64,000 nucleotides of DNA from Nitrospirales bacterium (GTDB lineage: Bacteria > Nitrospirota > Nitrospiria > Nitrospirales > UBA8639). Made by a program: the position numbers and the translations under genes. Location: contig JAHRAQ010000015.1 in assembly GCA_020027205.1 (NCBI GenBank), positions 41,993-105,992 on the forward strand, in the 5' to 3' direction. Each line of letters starts with the position of its first letter. Within the stretch, counting starts at the first letter, position 1. Shown here piece after piece: positions 51,960 to 61,980 of the stretch. The notes below the pieces were generated by a model. That model did not search any database. It saw nothing but the letters and a program-made list of their open reading frames with translations, and was not told the origin of the DNA.

Positions 51960-54467
51960 TCACCGGCCCGGCGACTCGTGCAGATGCGACAGATCCCCAA
52001 AGTCGGCGAACAGATCGTCCACCCGCCGCAACAACGACAGGCGGTTCGCCCGCACGTCCGCCTCCGGCGCGTTCACCAGCACCCCGTCGAAGAACGCATC
52101 GATCGGCGCGTGCAGCGCCAACAGCCCGTCCAGCGCCGCGTCATGCGCGCCGGCGGCCAGCGCGCGCCCCACCGCGTCCGCGGCCGTCTCCACCGCCCGG
52201 TGCAGGCCCCGTTCCGCCGGATGCGTCAACACCTCCGCCCGAACCGCGTTCGACTCCCACGCCTCCTTCGCCACGATGCGGTGCGCGCGTTTGAACCCGG
52301 TGATCAACGCGGCAAACTCCCGCCGGCCCGTCACCGCCTGCAACGCCCCCATGCGCGACAACGCATCCCGGACGTCCAGATCGTCCCCGTTCCGCCGCGC
52401 CAGCACACTGGTCATCACATCGTCACGATAACCGGACACCGTGCGCCCGTAATACCGCAGCCGGTCCTCCAGAAATCCGAACAGGGCGCGCCTCGACGAC
52501 GGTGATGTCGGCGATGCCGGCGATGCCGGTGCCGCCGGCGATGCCGGTGCCGCCGATAACGCCGGTGCCGACGACGACGACGACGACGTCGGCGATGCCG
52601 GTGCCGCCGGTGATGTCGGTGCCGCCGATAACGCCGGTGCCGCCGACGACGCCGGTGCCGCCGACGACGACGCCGATGATGCCGGTGCCGCCGGTGCCGC
52701 CGGCGACGACAGCAACGACGTCGATGTCGGTGACGCCGACGATGCCGATGCCGCCGGTGCCGCCGCCGTCCCGCCCCGCCCCACCGCCGCGCCGATCCCC
52801 TGCCCCGCCAGCAACGCCTCCGCCCGCCGCACACACACCCCCAGATTGACGGGGACATCCGCCTCCCCCGCAATCCGAATCAGCCCAAACGCCTGCCGCC
52901 GCAGTCCATACGGATCCTCCGACCCCGACGGCGCCAGTCCCGCGCCGAAAAACGCCGCCAGCGTGTCCACCCGGTCCGCCACCGACAACAGCCGGCCCGC
53001 CGTCGTCACCGGCAGCGCATCCTCCGGCGACCGGGGCCGGGCATATTCCCCCAGCGCCTCGCAGACCTCGCCCGGCTCACCGTCATGCGCCGCATACAAC
53101 TTCCCCATCACGCCTTGCAGCGTCGGCAACTCCCCCACCATGCCCGTCACCAGATCCGCCTTGCACAACCACGCCGCCCGCCGGCAGACCTCCGTCAACG
53201 CCGGCGCCGCCGACGCCGCCATGCCCTCCGCCAACGCCGCCACGCGCTCGGTTTTCTGGAACATCGACCCCAGGCGTTCGTGAAACCCCACCCCCCGCAA
53301 CTCCGGCACCCGCGCCGCCAGCGTCTTCCTGCGATCCTCGTCGAAAAAATACCGCGCATCCGCCAGCCGCGCCGCCAGCACCCGCTCATGTCCCGCCCGC
53401 ATCCCCGCCGTCCCGCCGGCGGGCACGCGCAGATTGATCGCCGCCAGAAACCGGGGCCGCAAAGCCCCGCGCGCATCCGTCACCGGGAAAAACCCCTGAT
53501 GCTCGCGCATGCACGTCATCAACACCTCCGGCGGCAACGCCAGATAACGCTCATCAAAAGCGCCCGCCAGCATGGCGGGCCATTCCACCGACCACACCGC
53601 CCGCTCCAGCAACGCCTCCCGCCCGTCCGGGTGCGCCTGCCCGCCCGCCGCCCGCGCCAGCCGGTCGAGGTGCCGTTCCAACTCCGCCCGTCGACGAGCC
53701 GGGTCCGCCACCACCCCCGCGCGCGCCAACGCGCGTTCGTACGCCTCCGGCCGCGCAATCGGCACCGCCCCGGCCGCGGCGGCGCGGCGTCCCGACCGGA
53801 CGCGGTGCCCCCATGACCGCCCCCCCGACCGCACCCCCGCGAACGCAATGGCAATCGGCTTCGCGCCCAGTACCGCGACCAGCCATCGAATCGGCCGGGG
53901 ATACCGGACACCCGACGCATTCCACCGCATCGTTTTCAGAAACGTGAGTTGCCCGGGCAGTTCGGCAAGATGCGCCGCCAGCACCCCGGCCGCCGACGCC
54001 CCCGGTTCCCGTGTGACCGCGCACACGTACACGCCCTTCGGCGTCTCCCGCGTTTCCAGTTGCGCCGCCGCCACCCCCTGCGACCGCGCAAACCCCTCCG
54101 CGGCTTTCGTCGGCCGGCCCCGGTCATCGAACGCCGCCGACGCCGGCGGCCCCAGCGTTTCGCGCAGCATCGGAGATTGCCGCGCGGCCAGTCCCGTCAC
54201 CAGTACGGCCAGCCGCCGGGGCGTGCCGTAGGTTCGAATGCCGTCATGGGACAGGCGGCGCTCCGCCAGAAACGATTCCATCAGCCCGCCCAGTTGACGC
54301 ATGGCCGGCTGAATCACCCGCCACGGCAGTTCTTCTGACCCGATTTCGAGGAGAAAGGATGTCGCGGAGGCGCGACGTGACGCGGTCGAGTTGGAGTGGG
54401 ACGCGGACGAGTGACGGCGGGACGCGGTCGATGTTGACGCGCGTGGAGACGACCGTCGCGTGCTCAT
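51960..54467 (-). CDS. glyS: Glycine--tRNA ligase beta subunit
   Basis: The beta subunit binds tRNA-Gly and completes the alpha2-beta2 enzyme. Landmarks are SFLLEIGSEELPWRVI near residue 38, YGTPRRLAVLVTGLA, HQGFFPV and the C-terminal anticodon-binding LFGFLEDRL..YG. The 835 residues compare with about 690 usually. The excess is a 36-residue Ser/Arg/Thr N-terminal lead and a 100-residue Ala/Pro/Ser insertion at about 560-658, both repeat-coded. It follows glyQ on the same strand after 421 nt that hold a hairpin repeat. Confidence 0.92.
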   Translation of the reverse strand: MSTRRSSPRASTSTASRRHSSASHSNSTASRRASATSFLLEIGSEELPWRVIQPAMRQLGGLMESFLAERRLSHDGIRTYGTPRRLAVLVTGLAARQSPMLRETLGPPASAAFDDRGRPTKAAEGFARSQGVAAAQLETRETPKGVYVCAVTREPGASAAGVLAAHLAELPGQLTFLKTMRWNASGVRYPRPIRWLVAVLGAKPIAIAFAGVRSGGRSWGHRVRSGRRAAAAGAVPIARPEAYERALARAGVVADPARRRAELERHLDRLARAAGGQAHPDGREALLERAVWSVEWPAMLAGAFDERYLALPPEVLMTCMREHQGFFPVTDARGALRPRFLAAINLRVPAGGTAGMRAGHERVLAARLADARYFFDEDRRKTLAARVPELRGVGFHERLGSMFQKTERVAALAEGMAASAAPALTEVCRRAAWLCKADLVTGMVGELPTLQGVMGKLYAAHDGEPGEVCEALGEYARPRSPEDALPVTTAGRLLSVADRVDTLAAFFGAGLAPSGSEDPYGLRRQAFGLIRIAGEADVPVNLGVCVRRAEALLAGQGIGAAVGRGGTAAAPAASASSASPTSTSLLSSPAAPAAPASSASSSAAPASSAAPALSAAPTSPAAPASPTSSSSSSAPALSAAPASPAAPASPASPTSPSSRRALFGFLEDRLRYYGRTVSGYRDDVMTSVLARRNGDDLDVRDALSRMGALQAVTGRREFAALITGFKRAHRIVAKEAWESNAVRAEVLTHPAERGLHRAVETAADAVGRALAAGAHDAALDGLLALHAPIDAFFDGVLVNAPEADVRANRLSLLRRVDDLFADFGDLSHLHESPGR
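52500..52790. repeat. GCCGGTGCC-type repeat expansion inside glyS
   Basis: Nearly 300 bp of GCCGGTGCC, GACGACG and GATGCCG words, in frame, code for the Ala/Pro/Ser/Thr linker between the body and the anticodon-binding part of GlyS. Confidence 0.85.
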
Positions 54468-54673
54468 GCCTCGAACGAACGGGCATCAGGCCCGCGCGCG
54501 CCTGCTTCTTCTGTCATGCCCGCCCCCTCTCCGTCCGTCATGCCCGCCGTTTCTGTCATGCCCGTTGTTTCCGTCATTCCGTCATTCTCTCCGTCCGTCA
54601 TGCCCGCCGTTTTCTCCTTCCGTCATTCCCTTCCCGTCCCCTCCTTCCGTCCTTCCCTTCCCGTTTTCTCCTT
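54468..54673. other. Degenerate CCGTCATGCCC satellite
   Basis: Repeated words such as CCGTCATGCCCGCC and CCGTCATTCCCTTCCCG, the outer end of the hairpin arm, run between glyS and the hairpin repeat. No gene is supported. Confidence 0.5.
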
Positions 54674-54854
54674 CCGTCATTCCCGACGTTAGTAGTCGGG
54701 AATCCATCCTTCTGTTGTCTTGCCTTTGATTAAGACAAAGAAAAAGAAAGATGGATTCCCGACGAAAGATGTCGGGAATGACGGAGGGACAGATGGATTC
54801 CCGACGAACGATGCCTGCCCCCGGCGTTTCCATTCGGGGGTCGGGAATGACGGA
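54674..54854. repeat. Composite hairpin repeat, copy 9
   Basis: A first-type inverted pair (54674-54785) plus an extra right-hand module with the GCCTGCCCCCGGCG loop variant to 54854. It lies between glyQ and glyS. Confidence 0.88.
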
Positions 54855-54888
54855 GGGAAGACAAAGGCCGTCATCCTCGCGTGCGCCT

Positions 54889-55842
54889 TCATCCTCGCGC
54901 GCGCCTGTGTGAGCGTTTCGTCGATGACGCCGTGGTGACGGCCTTGCCACCGGCGGCCCCGGCGGCGGCGTCGTTGCCACGCAGCAACGGAAATCCCAAC
55001 TGCCGGCGGTGTTCGACATACGCGTCCGCGCAGCCCCGCGCCAGCCCGCGCACCCGCCCGATATACCCCGTGCGCTCCGCCACGCTCAACGCGCCGCGCG
55101 CGTCAAGCACGTTGAACAAATGCGACGTCCTCATGCAGGCGTCATACGCCGGCAGCGCCAGCCCGCCGGCCAGCAGGGCGCGGCATTCGTCCTCGCGCGC
55201 CGCGAACATCGAGCGGATCATGGCCACGTCCGCAGATTCGAAATTGTATTTGGAAAACTGCACTTCGGCGTCGTGGAACAACTCGCCGTACGTCACCTCG
55301 TCGGACCACCGCACATCGAACACGCTGTCCACGCCCTGCACATACATCGCCAGGCGTTCAATGCCGTAGGTCAGTTCCACCGTCACCGGATCCAGCGGAT
55401 GCCCGCCGGCTTCCTGAAAATAGGTGAACTGGGTGATCTCCATGCCGTCAAGTTGCACTTCCCAGCCGCACCCCCAGGCCCCCAGCGTCGGCGATTCCCA
55501 GTCATCCTCCACAAACCGGATGTCATGGGTGCGGGGATCCACCCCCAGGGTGGCAAGACTCTCCAGATACCACGCCTGGATCTCGTCCACGCAGGGCTTG
55601 ATGACGACTTGATACTGGTAATAATGCTGGAGCCGGTTGGGATTGTCGCCGTACCGGCCGTCGGCGGGACGACGGCAGGGTTCGACATACGCCGCCCGCC
55701 AGGGTTCCGGCCCCAGGACGCGCAAAAACGTAGCCGGATTGAACGTGCCGGCGCCTTTTTCCAAATCATACGGCTGGCAGATGAGACAACGGCGGGCGGC
55801 CCAGAACCGATGCAGGGCAAGGATAAGATTCTGAACGGTCAC
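54889..55842 (-). CDS. glyQ: Glycine--tRNA ligase alpha subunit
   Basis: The class II catalytic subunit. The 317 residues begin [20 protein letters not shown] after a GTG start and carry [18 protein letters not shown], the active-site strand QYQVVIKP and [23 protein letters not shown]. The C-terminal 30 residues are Ala/Lys/Arg-rich and variable. Upstream of glyS on the same strand, separated by a hairpin repeat. Confidence 0.96.
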   Translation of the reverse strand: MTVQNLILALHRFWAARRCLICQPYDLEKGAGTFNPATFLRVLGPEPWRAAYVEPCRRPADGRYGDNPNRLQHYYQYQVVIKPCVDEIQAWYLESLATLGVDPRTHDIRFVEDDWESPTLGAWGCGWEVQLDGMEITQFTYFQEAGGHPLDPVTVELTYGIERLAMYVQGVDSVFDVRWSDEVTYGELFHDAEVQFSKYNFESADVAMIRSMFAAREDECRALLAGGLALPAYDACMRTSHLFNVLDARGALSVAERTGYIGRVRGLARGCADAYVEHRRQLGFPLLRGNDAAAGAAGGKAVTTASSTKRSHRRARG

Positions 55843-55997
55843 GGGCGGAGGCGCCGCCGGGCCTCGCGGCGGCGTGGCGACTCATCGGAGCGACGGCTCA
55901 TCACACCATGCCTCCACGCAACGACGCCGAACCGGAACGCCCGCTGGCACGACCAACGAACACCCTCCACCCGCCGTTCACGACGCCACAACAGACA

Positions 55998-56059
55998 GAT
56001 GGATTCCCGACGAAAGATGCCTGCCCCCGACGTTTTCATTCGGGGGTCGGGAATGACGG
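55998..56059. repeat. Single right-hand hairpin module (copy 10a)
   Basis: GATGGATTCCCGACGAAAG with the GCCTGCCCCCGACG loop, closing in GGGGGTCGGGAATGACGG. No left partner is seen. Confidence 0.85.
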
Positions 56060-56110
56060 AAGGAGGGGGAATGCCACCGCCCGCCCTCCGTCATGCCCGT
56101 CTTCCTCTTT

Positions 56111-56269
56111 CCGTCATTCCCGACGTTAGTAATCGGGAAGTATTTGCCAAAGGCAAATGCTCCGAAGGTCCATCCTTCTGTTTCCCCGTCCTGCCCTTGG
56201 CATCTTACGGATGGATTCCGCGTGCCCACCGTTTCCCGGCCCATGGACGTCGGTGACGCGGAATGACGG
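56111..56269. repeat. Composite hairpin repeat, copy 10b (mixed type)
   Basis: Left first-type arm with the ATTTGCC-AAA-GGCAAAT insert, right second-type arm (GATTCCGCGTGCCCACC...GACGCGGAATGACGG). Confidence 0.88.
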
Positions 56270-56279
56270 ACACGCGGAC

Positions 56280-56330
56280 AGCGGGGACGACCGTCGAGTT
56301 CGACCGGTCATCCCCGCAAGCGTCCCCGCT
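56280..56330 (-). terminator. Long inverted repeat after the TPR lipoprotein gene
   Basis: AGCGGGGACG (56280-56289) and CGTCCCCGCT (56321-56330) pair perfectly, with a smaller inner hairpin (CCGTCGA/TCGACCGG). It starts 4 nt beyond the stop of the lipoprotein gene on the minus strand. No T run follows, so termination is only one possibility. Confidence 0.4.
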
Positions 56331-56333
56331 CGA

Positions 56334-56729
56334 TTACATCCCCAGATGCGCCTTCAGAATGCCGGAGTCTTTGATGGCGGGATTCCCGGCGCCGTGATCC
56401 AGCGCCATTTGGAAATGCCTGGTCGCCTCGCCGTGATCGCCCATCTTGTCCAGCGTCAGGGCCAGATTGTAATGCGCCTCCGCCAGGTTGGCGTCGGCCG
56501 CCACGGCTTGTTGAAAATGATCCTTGGCGATGTCCCAATGACCCTTCCCGTAATGCTCGACGCCTTCGTTGTTGTGGCCTTCGGCGTTGCCCGACCCGGA
56601 GGCCATCAGCGCGCCCCCGTGCGCTTCCATGGACGCCTCGTCCGACGACGTCTGCGACTCGTACCCGCCGTCGCATCCCGCGACCACGACCGCCAGCATA
56701 AGTGATACGATGAATAGCATCCCCTTCAT
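56334..56729 (-). CDS. TPR-repeat lipoprotein
   Basis: The 131-residue protein has a lipoprotein signal with lipobox VVAGC, a Ser/Gly-rich spacer and two to three TPR motifs (W..A..HFQQAV..D..LAEAHYNLAL..DKMG...EA). It should be anchored to a membrane and bind a protein partner. The ATG at 56729 has GGGGGG upstream. The longer frame to 56861 lacks support. Partner unknown; thiD runs the other way. Confidence 0.8.
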   Translation of the reverse strand: MKGMLFIVSLMLAVVVAGCDGGYESQTSSDEASMEAHGGALMASGSGNAEGHNNEGVEHYGKGHWDIAKDHFQQAVAADANLAEAHYNLALTLDKMGDHGEATRHFQMALDHGAGNPAIKDSGILKAHLGM

Positions 56730-56977
56730 GACACCCCCCTTTCCTGTGAACCCGGCGCACACGCCAGCCGACGGCGGCGGACAGGGCCGGGCAACGATAT
56801 GTACGACATTCGCGCCTGCCGGAATCACCCTATCATAACTCCCGTGGGGCGGTCGAGTCACGCCCGGCCACCATCCGCCCGTCCCCCCGCGTTTGCCCGC
56901 CTCCCGGCCCCATGCTACACTCCCGCCGCCGTGCCCGCCGCCGACCCGTCCGACCCATCCAACCGAGCCACCGGCCC

Positions 56978-57766
56978 ATGCTCAAACAAGTTCTGACCAT
57001 TGCCGGTTCCGATTCCGGCGGAGGCGCCGGGATTCAAGCCGACCTCAAAGCCATGTCCGCCAACGGCGTGTTCGCCCTGTCGGTGGTCACCGCGGTGACC
57101 GCCCAGAACACCACCGGCGTCACGGCCGTCCATGACGTGCCCGCCGCCATCGTCGAAGCGCAGATGGACGCCGTGTTCGACGATTTCGACGTGGCCGCGG
57201 TGAAAACCGGAATGCTGTCGTCCGCCGGGACCGCGTCCCTGGTCGGCCGCGCGTTGCGCCGCCGCCGCGTGCCGCACCTCGTCGTGGACCCCGTGATGGT
57301 GTCCAAAAGCGGACAGGCCCTGTTGCAAGCCGACGCCGCGGACGCCCTCAAGCGGGACCTCATCCCCCTGGCCTCCGTCGTCACGCCCAACGTCCATGAA
57401 GCGGAGCGACTCACCGGCCTCACCATCCGCTCGCTGGCCGACGCGCGACAGGCCGCCAAGGCCCTGCATGAACTGGGCTGCCGGCACGTGCTGCTCAAAG
57501 GCGGTCATTTGCCCGACCGGCCGGCCACCGACCTGTTCTACGACGGGCGGTTTTTTACCCTGTATCCGGGCGAATGGATCGACACGCCCCACACCCACGG
57601 CACGGGATGCACCTTCGCCGCCGCCCTGACCGCCCATCTGGCCCTGGACACTCCCCTCTCCGCCGCGATTGAGAAGGCCAAACGATACGTCACAGAGGCC
57701 ATTCGTCACAGCCTGCCCATCGGCCACGGCCACGGCCCGACCCATCATTTTTATTTTCTCCCCTGA
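56978..57766 (+). CDS. thiD: Hydroxymethylpyrimidine/phosphomethylpyrimidine kinase
   Basis: ThiD phosphorylates HMP and HMP-P in thiamine synthesis. The 262 residues have the ribokinase-type start LTIAGSDSGGGAGIQADLK, VVTAVTAQNTTGV, VVDPVMVSKSG and the C-terminal anion hole THGTGCTFAAALTA. The ATG at 56978 gives the standard N terminus; the frame to 56912 adds only basic residues. No other thi genes are near. Confidence 0.95.
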   Translation: MLKQVLTIAGSDSGGGAGIQADLKAMSANGVFALSVVTAVTAQNTTGVTAVHDVPAAIVEAQMDAVFDDFDVAAVKTGMLSSAGTASLVGRALRRRRVPHLVVDPVMVSKSGQALLQADAADALKRDLIPLASVVTPNVHEAERLTGLTIRSLADARQAAKALHELGCRHVLLKGGHLPDRPATDLFYDGRFFTLYPGEWIDTPHTHGTGCTFAAALTAHLALDTPLSAAIEKAKRYVTEAIRHSLPIGHGHGPTHHFYFLP

Positions 57767-57970
57767 CGCTTGGAGTGTTCGCCCCATGCGGCGTTGGGCT
57801 TCTCGTGTGTTCGGTCAACGCACCGACGTGCGCCTCCCTCACCCCCTCGTCGCCCGCCTTGCATGGAACGAACACTTCGGCGCGGCCCGATTCCCATCAC
57901 GCCCTCCGTCATTCCCGTACCCTCTGCCCGTCATCCCCGCCCCCGCCGTCATTCCCGCCTTCCTCTCCTT
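57767..57970. other. Intergenic, no gene; degenerate arm fragments
   Basis: Contains single CCGTCATTCCCG and CGTCATCCCCG words of the hairpin arm scattered in pyrimidine-rich sequence. No gene signal. Confidence 0.4.
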
Positions 57971-58212
57971 CCGTCATTCCCGACATTTTTAATCGGGAAT
58001 CCATCCTTCAGTTGCATTGTCCTTTTTTCCTCGTCCCGCCATTGACGCCTTACGGATGGATTCCGCGCACCCACAGTTCCCCTGCCGTTGAACATCGTCG
58101 ACGCGGAATGACGGAAATCAGGATGGACCTTCGGAGCATTTGCCGTTGGCAAATACTTCCCGACAAAAGACGCCTGCCCCCGACATTTTTAATCGGGGGT
58201 CGGGAATGACGG
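57971..58212. repeat. Composite hairpin repeat, copy 11 (mixed array)
   Basis: A left first-type arm, a second-type inverted arm to 58113, then an inverted ATTTGCC-insert module and a right arm with the GCCTGCCCCCGAC loop to 58212. Confidence 0.87.
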
Positions 58213-58307
58213 AGGGGGACAAATGCCGCCATGCCCGCCGCCCTCTTCTCTACACGCCCCCCGCCTCATTTGGCATCCCCAAACGGTTTTGTCACAATGA
58301 CCGGGCT

Positions 58308-58796
58308 GTGGAGCCGACGCTGGAGAAGACCGACACCGCCGTCACGTTGAGCGAGGAGCAACTGGCCGTCGTGCGGGCGCTGTATCCCTGGTTCAAGGAA
58401 GAAGTCTTTCGCCGCCGGGAACAAATGATGCGCCTCACCGCCTTCGGCAGCGCGTTTTTGCTGTTGCTCCTTGTCACGATACTCGCGCTCGCGCCGCCGT
58501 GGCCCATGGCGCCCACCGTCAAAGTCTTTGCCGTCACCGGCACCGCGCTGTTCGCGGCGCTGTTCGTCTATCTCATCCTGCAGCAGCGGGACCGCCACCG
58601 CGTGGCCAAGCGCACCCTGATCGAACTGGAACAGGTCCTGGGGCTGTACGAAGGGGGACTCTACCGGGTGGGCCGGGCGCTCTACCCGACCGACTGGCAA
58701 ACCGCCTGGCTGCATGACCGCAGCACGACGGTCTATGTGGCCCTGATCGCAACCCTGGCGATTCTGGTCATCGCCGCCGTCGTCAGCAAAGGCTGA
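58308..58796 (+). CDS. Membrane protein with three helices, unknown function
   Basis: The 162-residue protein starts with a charged helix (LSEEQLAVVRALYPWFKEEVFRRRE), followed by two adjacent membrane helices (about 46-65 and 72-92), a soluble loop (VAKRTLIELEQVLGLYEGGLYR) and a last helix at the C terminus. The GTG at 58308 is chosen because upstream sequence is repeat DNA. Family unknown. Confidence 0.6.
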   Translation: MEPTLEKTDTAVTLSEEQLAVVRALYPWFKEEVFRRREQMMRLTAFGSAFLLLLLVTILALAPPWPMAPTVKVFAVTGTALFAALFVYLILQQRDRHRVAKRTLIELEQVLGLYEGGLYRVGRALYPTDWQTAWLHDRSTTVYVALIATLAILVIAAVVSKG

Positions 58797-58856
58797 TCGC
58801 CGCGCCCGCCGCCGCGCCCGCCCGTCGGCAGGCCCCGCGCCCGCCGCTCTCTCTTT

Positions 58857-58999
58857 CCGTCATTCCCGACGTTAGTAGTCGGGAATCCATCCTTCTGTTT
58901 CCTCGTCCTGTTTCCTCGTCCTGTTTCCTCGTCTTTTCCCCTGCTCTGCCACCAACCCTTTTCGGATGGATTCCCGACAAAGGACGTCGGGAATGACGG
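58857..58999. repeat. Composite hairpin repeat, copy 12
   Basis: First-type inverted pair. The core holds three tandem TTTCCTCGTCCTG units, an 11-12 bp repeat within the repeat. Confidence 0.9.
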
Positions 59000-59081
59000 A
59001 AGGAGGCAAATGCCGTCACCCCCGCGCCCCTTCCTTCTCCGTCATTCCCGTCCTCTCCCTCCGTCATCCCCGCCGCCCTCT

Positions 59082-61637
59082 CTACCACGCCGCCGCGCCC
59101 CGCTCCGGCCCCAGCGGTTTCACCAGCAGAATCAGAATCGCCAGCAGCGTCAGGTTGCTCATCAGGGCCACCATCATGGCAATCCCCGTCAGGAGGCCGA
59201 AATAAATGGTGGGAATAAAATTGGACAACGCCAAAATGCTGAATCCCACGGTCACCGTGAGCGACGTGTAATAAATGGCGCGACCGATGCTCCCGTGACA
59301 CGCCAGCATGGTGTCCCGGTACGTGCCGTATTTCACAAACTCCACACGAAACCGGTGAATGTAGTGAATGGCGTCATCCACGGCGATGCCCACCGTGACC
59401 GCCGCGATGGTAATGGTCATCACGTCCAGCGGAATGCCCCACCAGCCCATGACGCCGAGCACCGACGAGGCCGCCAGGACGTTGGGGAGAATGCCCACCA
59501 CCGCCAGCGACACGCTGCGAAAGAGCGCCAGAAACATCAGCAGAATGCTCACAAACACCGTGGCGAGCGTCAGAATCTGCGACTGGTACAAACTCTGCAA
59601 GACGTTGTCGTACAGCACGGCCAGCCCCGTGGGACGCACGTTCGACGCGCCCAACCCCCGCTCCTCGGCCAGATGCGTCCGCACGCGCTCGATGAACTCG
59701 TGCCGCCGGAGCGTCGGCGCGGATTCAATCAGCCGCATGGTCACGCGCGTCTGCGCGCCGTCGTCGGACAGATACGGATCGATCAGCGCGCCCTTCACCG
59801 CGTCGGGCGCGTACTTCCGCAACAGCGCCAGTTCATAATCTTCCGGCATTCGGCCGTCGTTCAACTGCCGGAACACTTTCAGCCCCGTGGCCAGCGACAG
59901 CACCTTGCCGACTTCCGGCAGGGATTCAAGATAATCGTGAATGGCCTCGATCTCTGCCAGCCGCCGCCCGGTGAACCATAACGCGCCGCCGTCGACCTCG
60001 TCCGCCTCGCCGAATGGATCGTCAAACGCATCGTCCGCGTCCGGCGTCCCATCCGCCGCCGACGCCGACGGCGTCCCATCCGCCGCCGACGCCGGCTCGT
60101 CCTCCGCATCGAGTACAAAATCCAGCGGCATGGTCCCGCCCAACCGCGTGTCGATCAACTCCATCCCCCGGTAAATCTCCGTCGTACTTTTGAAATGATC
60201 GATAAACCTGTTTTCCACTTCCAGCCGCGCGACCCCCAGCCCCCCCAGCACGGCCGCCGCCGCGCAGACGACCAGAATCAGTGTCGACCGCGCGAGCGTG
60301 AATCCGGCCACCGCCATGGTGAACGACCCCGTGGCGTCCGCGCGCCCCGTGGCATCCGCGCGTTCCGAGACCCGCTCCGGCGGCAGCAGCGCCAGCGCCG
60401 CCGGGAAATACAGAAAGTTCAGCACAAACGCAAACGCAACCCCAATGGTCATCATCCAGCCAAAATCCATCACGGGCCGGATGTCGCTGACGGTCAGCGA
60501 GCCGAACGCCACAATCGTCGTCACGGCCGTATAAAAACAGGGCGTGGCCATCTCCCGCATCGTCTCAAACACCAACTCTTTCTGGTCCATCCCCGGACGC
60601 TGCTCGTTCAGAATTCGGTATCGAACAATCAGATGAATGGTCAGGGCCATGGTGAGAATCAGCAGGAGCGACACAAAGTTTGAGGAAATCACCGTCACGG
60701 GCCACTCCAGCCATCCCAGAAAGCCCACCATCACGATGACCGACAGCAGGCAGCAGGACAGCGGCAGCAGCACCCATCGCGGACGGCGAAAAAACCAGAC
60801 CAGCGCCGCCGTCAGAAACACGAGCACGCCGGCGCCGAACACCGCCAGGTCGTGCTCGATGAAACTCATCATGTCGGCGATAATCATCCGCACCCCGCCC
60901 AGATACACCTGCGCGTCCCCGCGGTATCTATCGAGAATGCCGCGAATGGTGTCGATGTCCCGCCGCTGCGCCTCGGTCGCGGCCACGCGGTGCGCCCGCA
61001 GGGCGCGCTCCGCCTCCCGGAAAGCGGCCTCCGCCGCCGGCGTCGACCCCGATGCGGCCAGTCGAGTTTTCCACCGGTCCCGCGTTTGCCGCAGCGCCGC
61101 ATGGGTCTCATCGTCCTTGAACACGACCCGGAGCGCCGTGGTGCGCCCGTCCGGGCTGACGAGATTATTGCGATAGATAGGGCTTTCCAGAAACTCTTTG
61201 CGGGCCAGTTCCCGGTCCACCCCCGGCGTTTGCAGCGTCCGCAACTCGCTGCCCTCGCGGCGCAAGGCCGCAATGGACATGCCTGGACCGCTCACCAGCG
61301 GCACGTCCGCCAGGGACACGACCTCCCGCACCGACGGCACCCGCGCCAGGTCGTCACGAAGGCGGGCAATCCGCTCGACCGAATCGGGCGCCAGCAAATC
61401 CCCCGCCGGCGCATAGGCCACGATGAGAAAATCATCCGAGCCGTATTGCGCCCGGCTGGCGCGGTATTCGTTCAACGCCCGGTCGTTTTCCAGGATGATT
61501 GATTCAGGTGATGCTTCTAGGATAAAATACATACTCCCGACGGCGCACACCGCCGCCAGAACGCCGACCAGCCCCAGCGTCAGCACGGGGCGGTCAATCA
61601 CCAGCGCGCGATACCAATGGAGCAACGACAACGACAT
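59082..61637 (-). CDS. RND/MMPL-family exporter
   Basis: A large inner-membrane transporter of about 851 residues with the MMPL/SSD layout: a first helix, a periplasmic domain, a block of helices starting IEHDLAVFGAGVLVFL, then the same pattern again ending GIAVDDAIHYIHRF, the family GxxxD motif. Members export lipids, hopanoids or drugs. The ATG at 61637 has GGGGGAA upstream. Two repeat-coded spots occur: RADATGRADATG and DGTP units in the second periplasmic loop. No membrane-fusion partner is adjacent. Confidence 0.88.
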   Translation of the reverse strand: MSLSLLHWYRALVIDRPVLTLGLVGVLAAVCAVGSMYFILEASPESIILENDRALNEYRASRAQYGSDDFLIVAYAPAGDLLAPDSVERIARLRDDLARVPSVREVVSLADVPLVSGPGMSIAALRREGSELRTLQTPGVDRELARKEFLESPIYRNNLVSPDGRTTALRVVFKDDETHAALRQTRDRWKTRLAASGSTPAAEAAFREAERALRAHRVAATEAQRRDIDTIRGILDRYRGDAQVYLGGVRMIIADMMSFIEHDLAVFGAGVLVFLTAALVWFFRRPRWVLLPLSCCLLSVIVMVGFLGWLEWPVTVISSNFVSLLLILTMALTIHLIVRYRILNEQRPGMDQKELVFETMREMATPCFYTAVTTIVAFGSLTVSDIRPVMDFGWMMTIGVAFAFVLNFLYFPAALALLPPERVSERADATGRADATGSFTMAVAGFTLARSTLILVVCAAAAVLGGLGVARLEVENRFIDHFKSTTEIYRGMELIDTRLGGTMPLDFVLDAEDEPASAADGTPSASAADGTPDADDAFDDPFGEADEVDGGALWFTGRRLAEIEAIHDYLESLPEVGKVLSLATGLKVFRQLNDGRMPEDYELALLRKYAPDAVKGALIDPYLSDDGAQTRVTMRLIESAPTLRRHEFIERVRTHLAEERGLGASNVRPTGLAVLYDNVLQSLYQSQILTLATVFVSILLMFLALFRSVSLAVVGILPNVLAASSVLGVMGWWGIPLDVMTITIAAVTVGIAVDDAIHYIHRFRVEFVKYGTYRDTMLACHGSIGRAIYYTSLTVTVGFSILALSNFIPTIYFGLLTGIAMMVALMSNLTLLAILILLVKPLGPERGAAAW
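60043..60093. repeat. 24-bp direct repeat in the exporter gene
   Basis: GGCGTCCCATCCGCCGCCGA.. occurs twice, in frame, coding for repeated Ser-Ala-Ala-Asp-Gly-Thr-Pro units. Confidence 0.75.
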
Positions 61638-61773
61638 CACCGTGTTTCCCCCGAAGTCGCCGGACACCCGCGGACGAACATGACCCCCCCCTCGCCCACA
61701 CCCGGCAAAGCGGCAACATAACGAAAGACGGAACCCGATGCAATACAAGGCGCAACGCAATATTTGCCCCCCG

Positions 61774-61890
61774 CCGTCATTCCCGACGTCCTTTGTCGGG
61801 AATCCATCCGAAAGGGTTGGCGGCGGGGCGGGGGAAAAGGACGAGGAAACAGAAGGATGGATTCCCGATTACTAACGTCGGGAATGACAG
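61774..61890. repeat. Composite hairpin repeat, copy 13
   Basis: First-type inverted pair with a GTCCTTTGTC left loop and ATTACTAACGTC on the right. Upstream of the exporter gene. Confidence 0.9.
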
Positions 61891-61980
61891 AAGGAGAGGG
61901 CGGGAATGACGGAGGGAGAAAACAGGAATAACGGAAGGGAGAGGGCGGGGATGGCAAACAGGACGGCATTTGTCCCCCCG

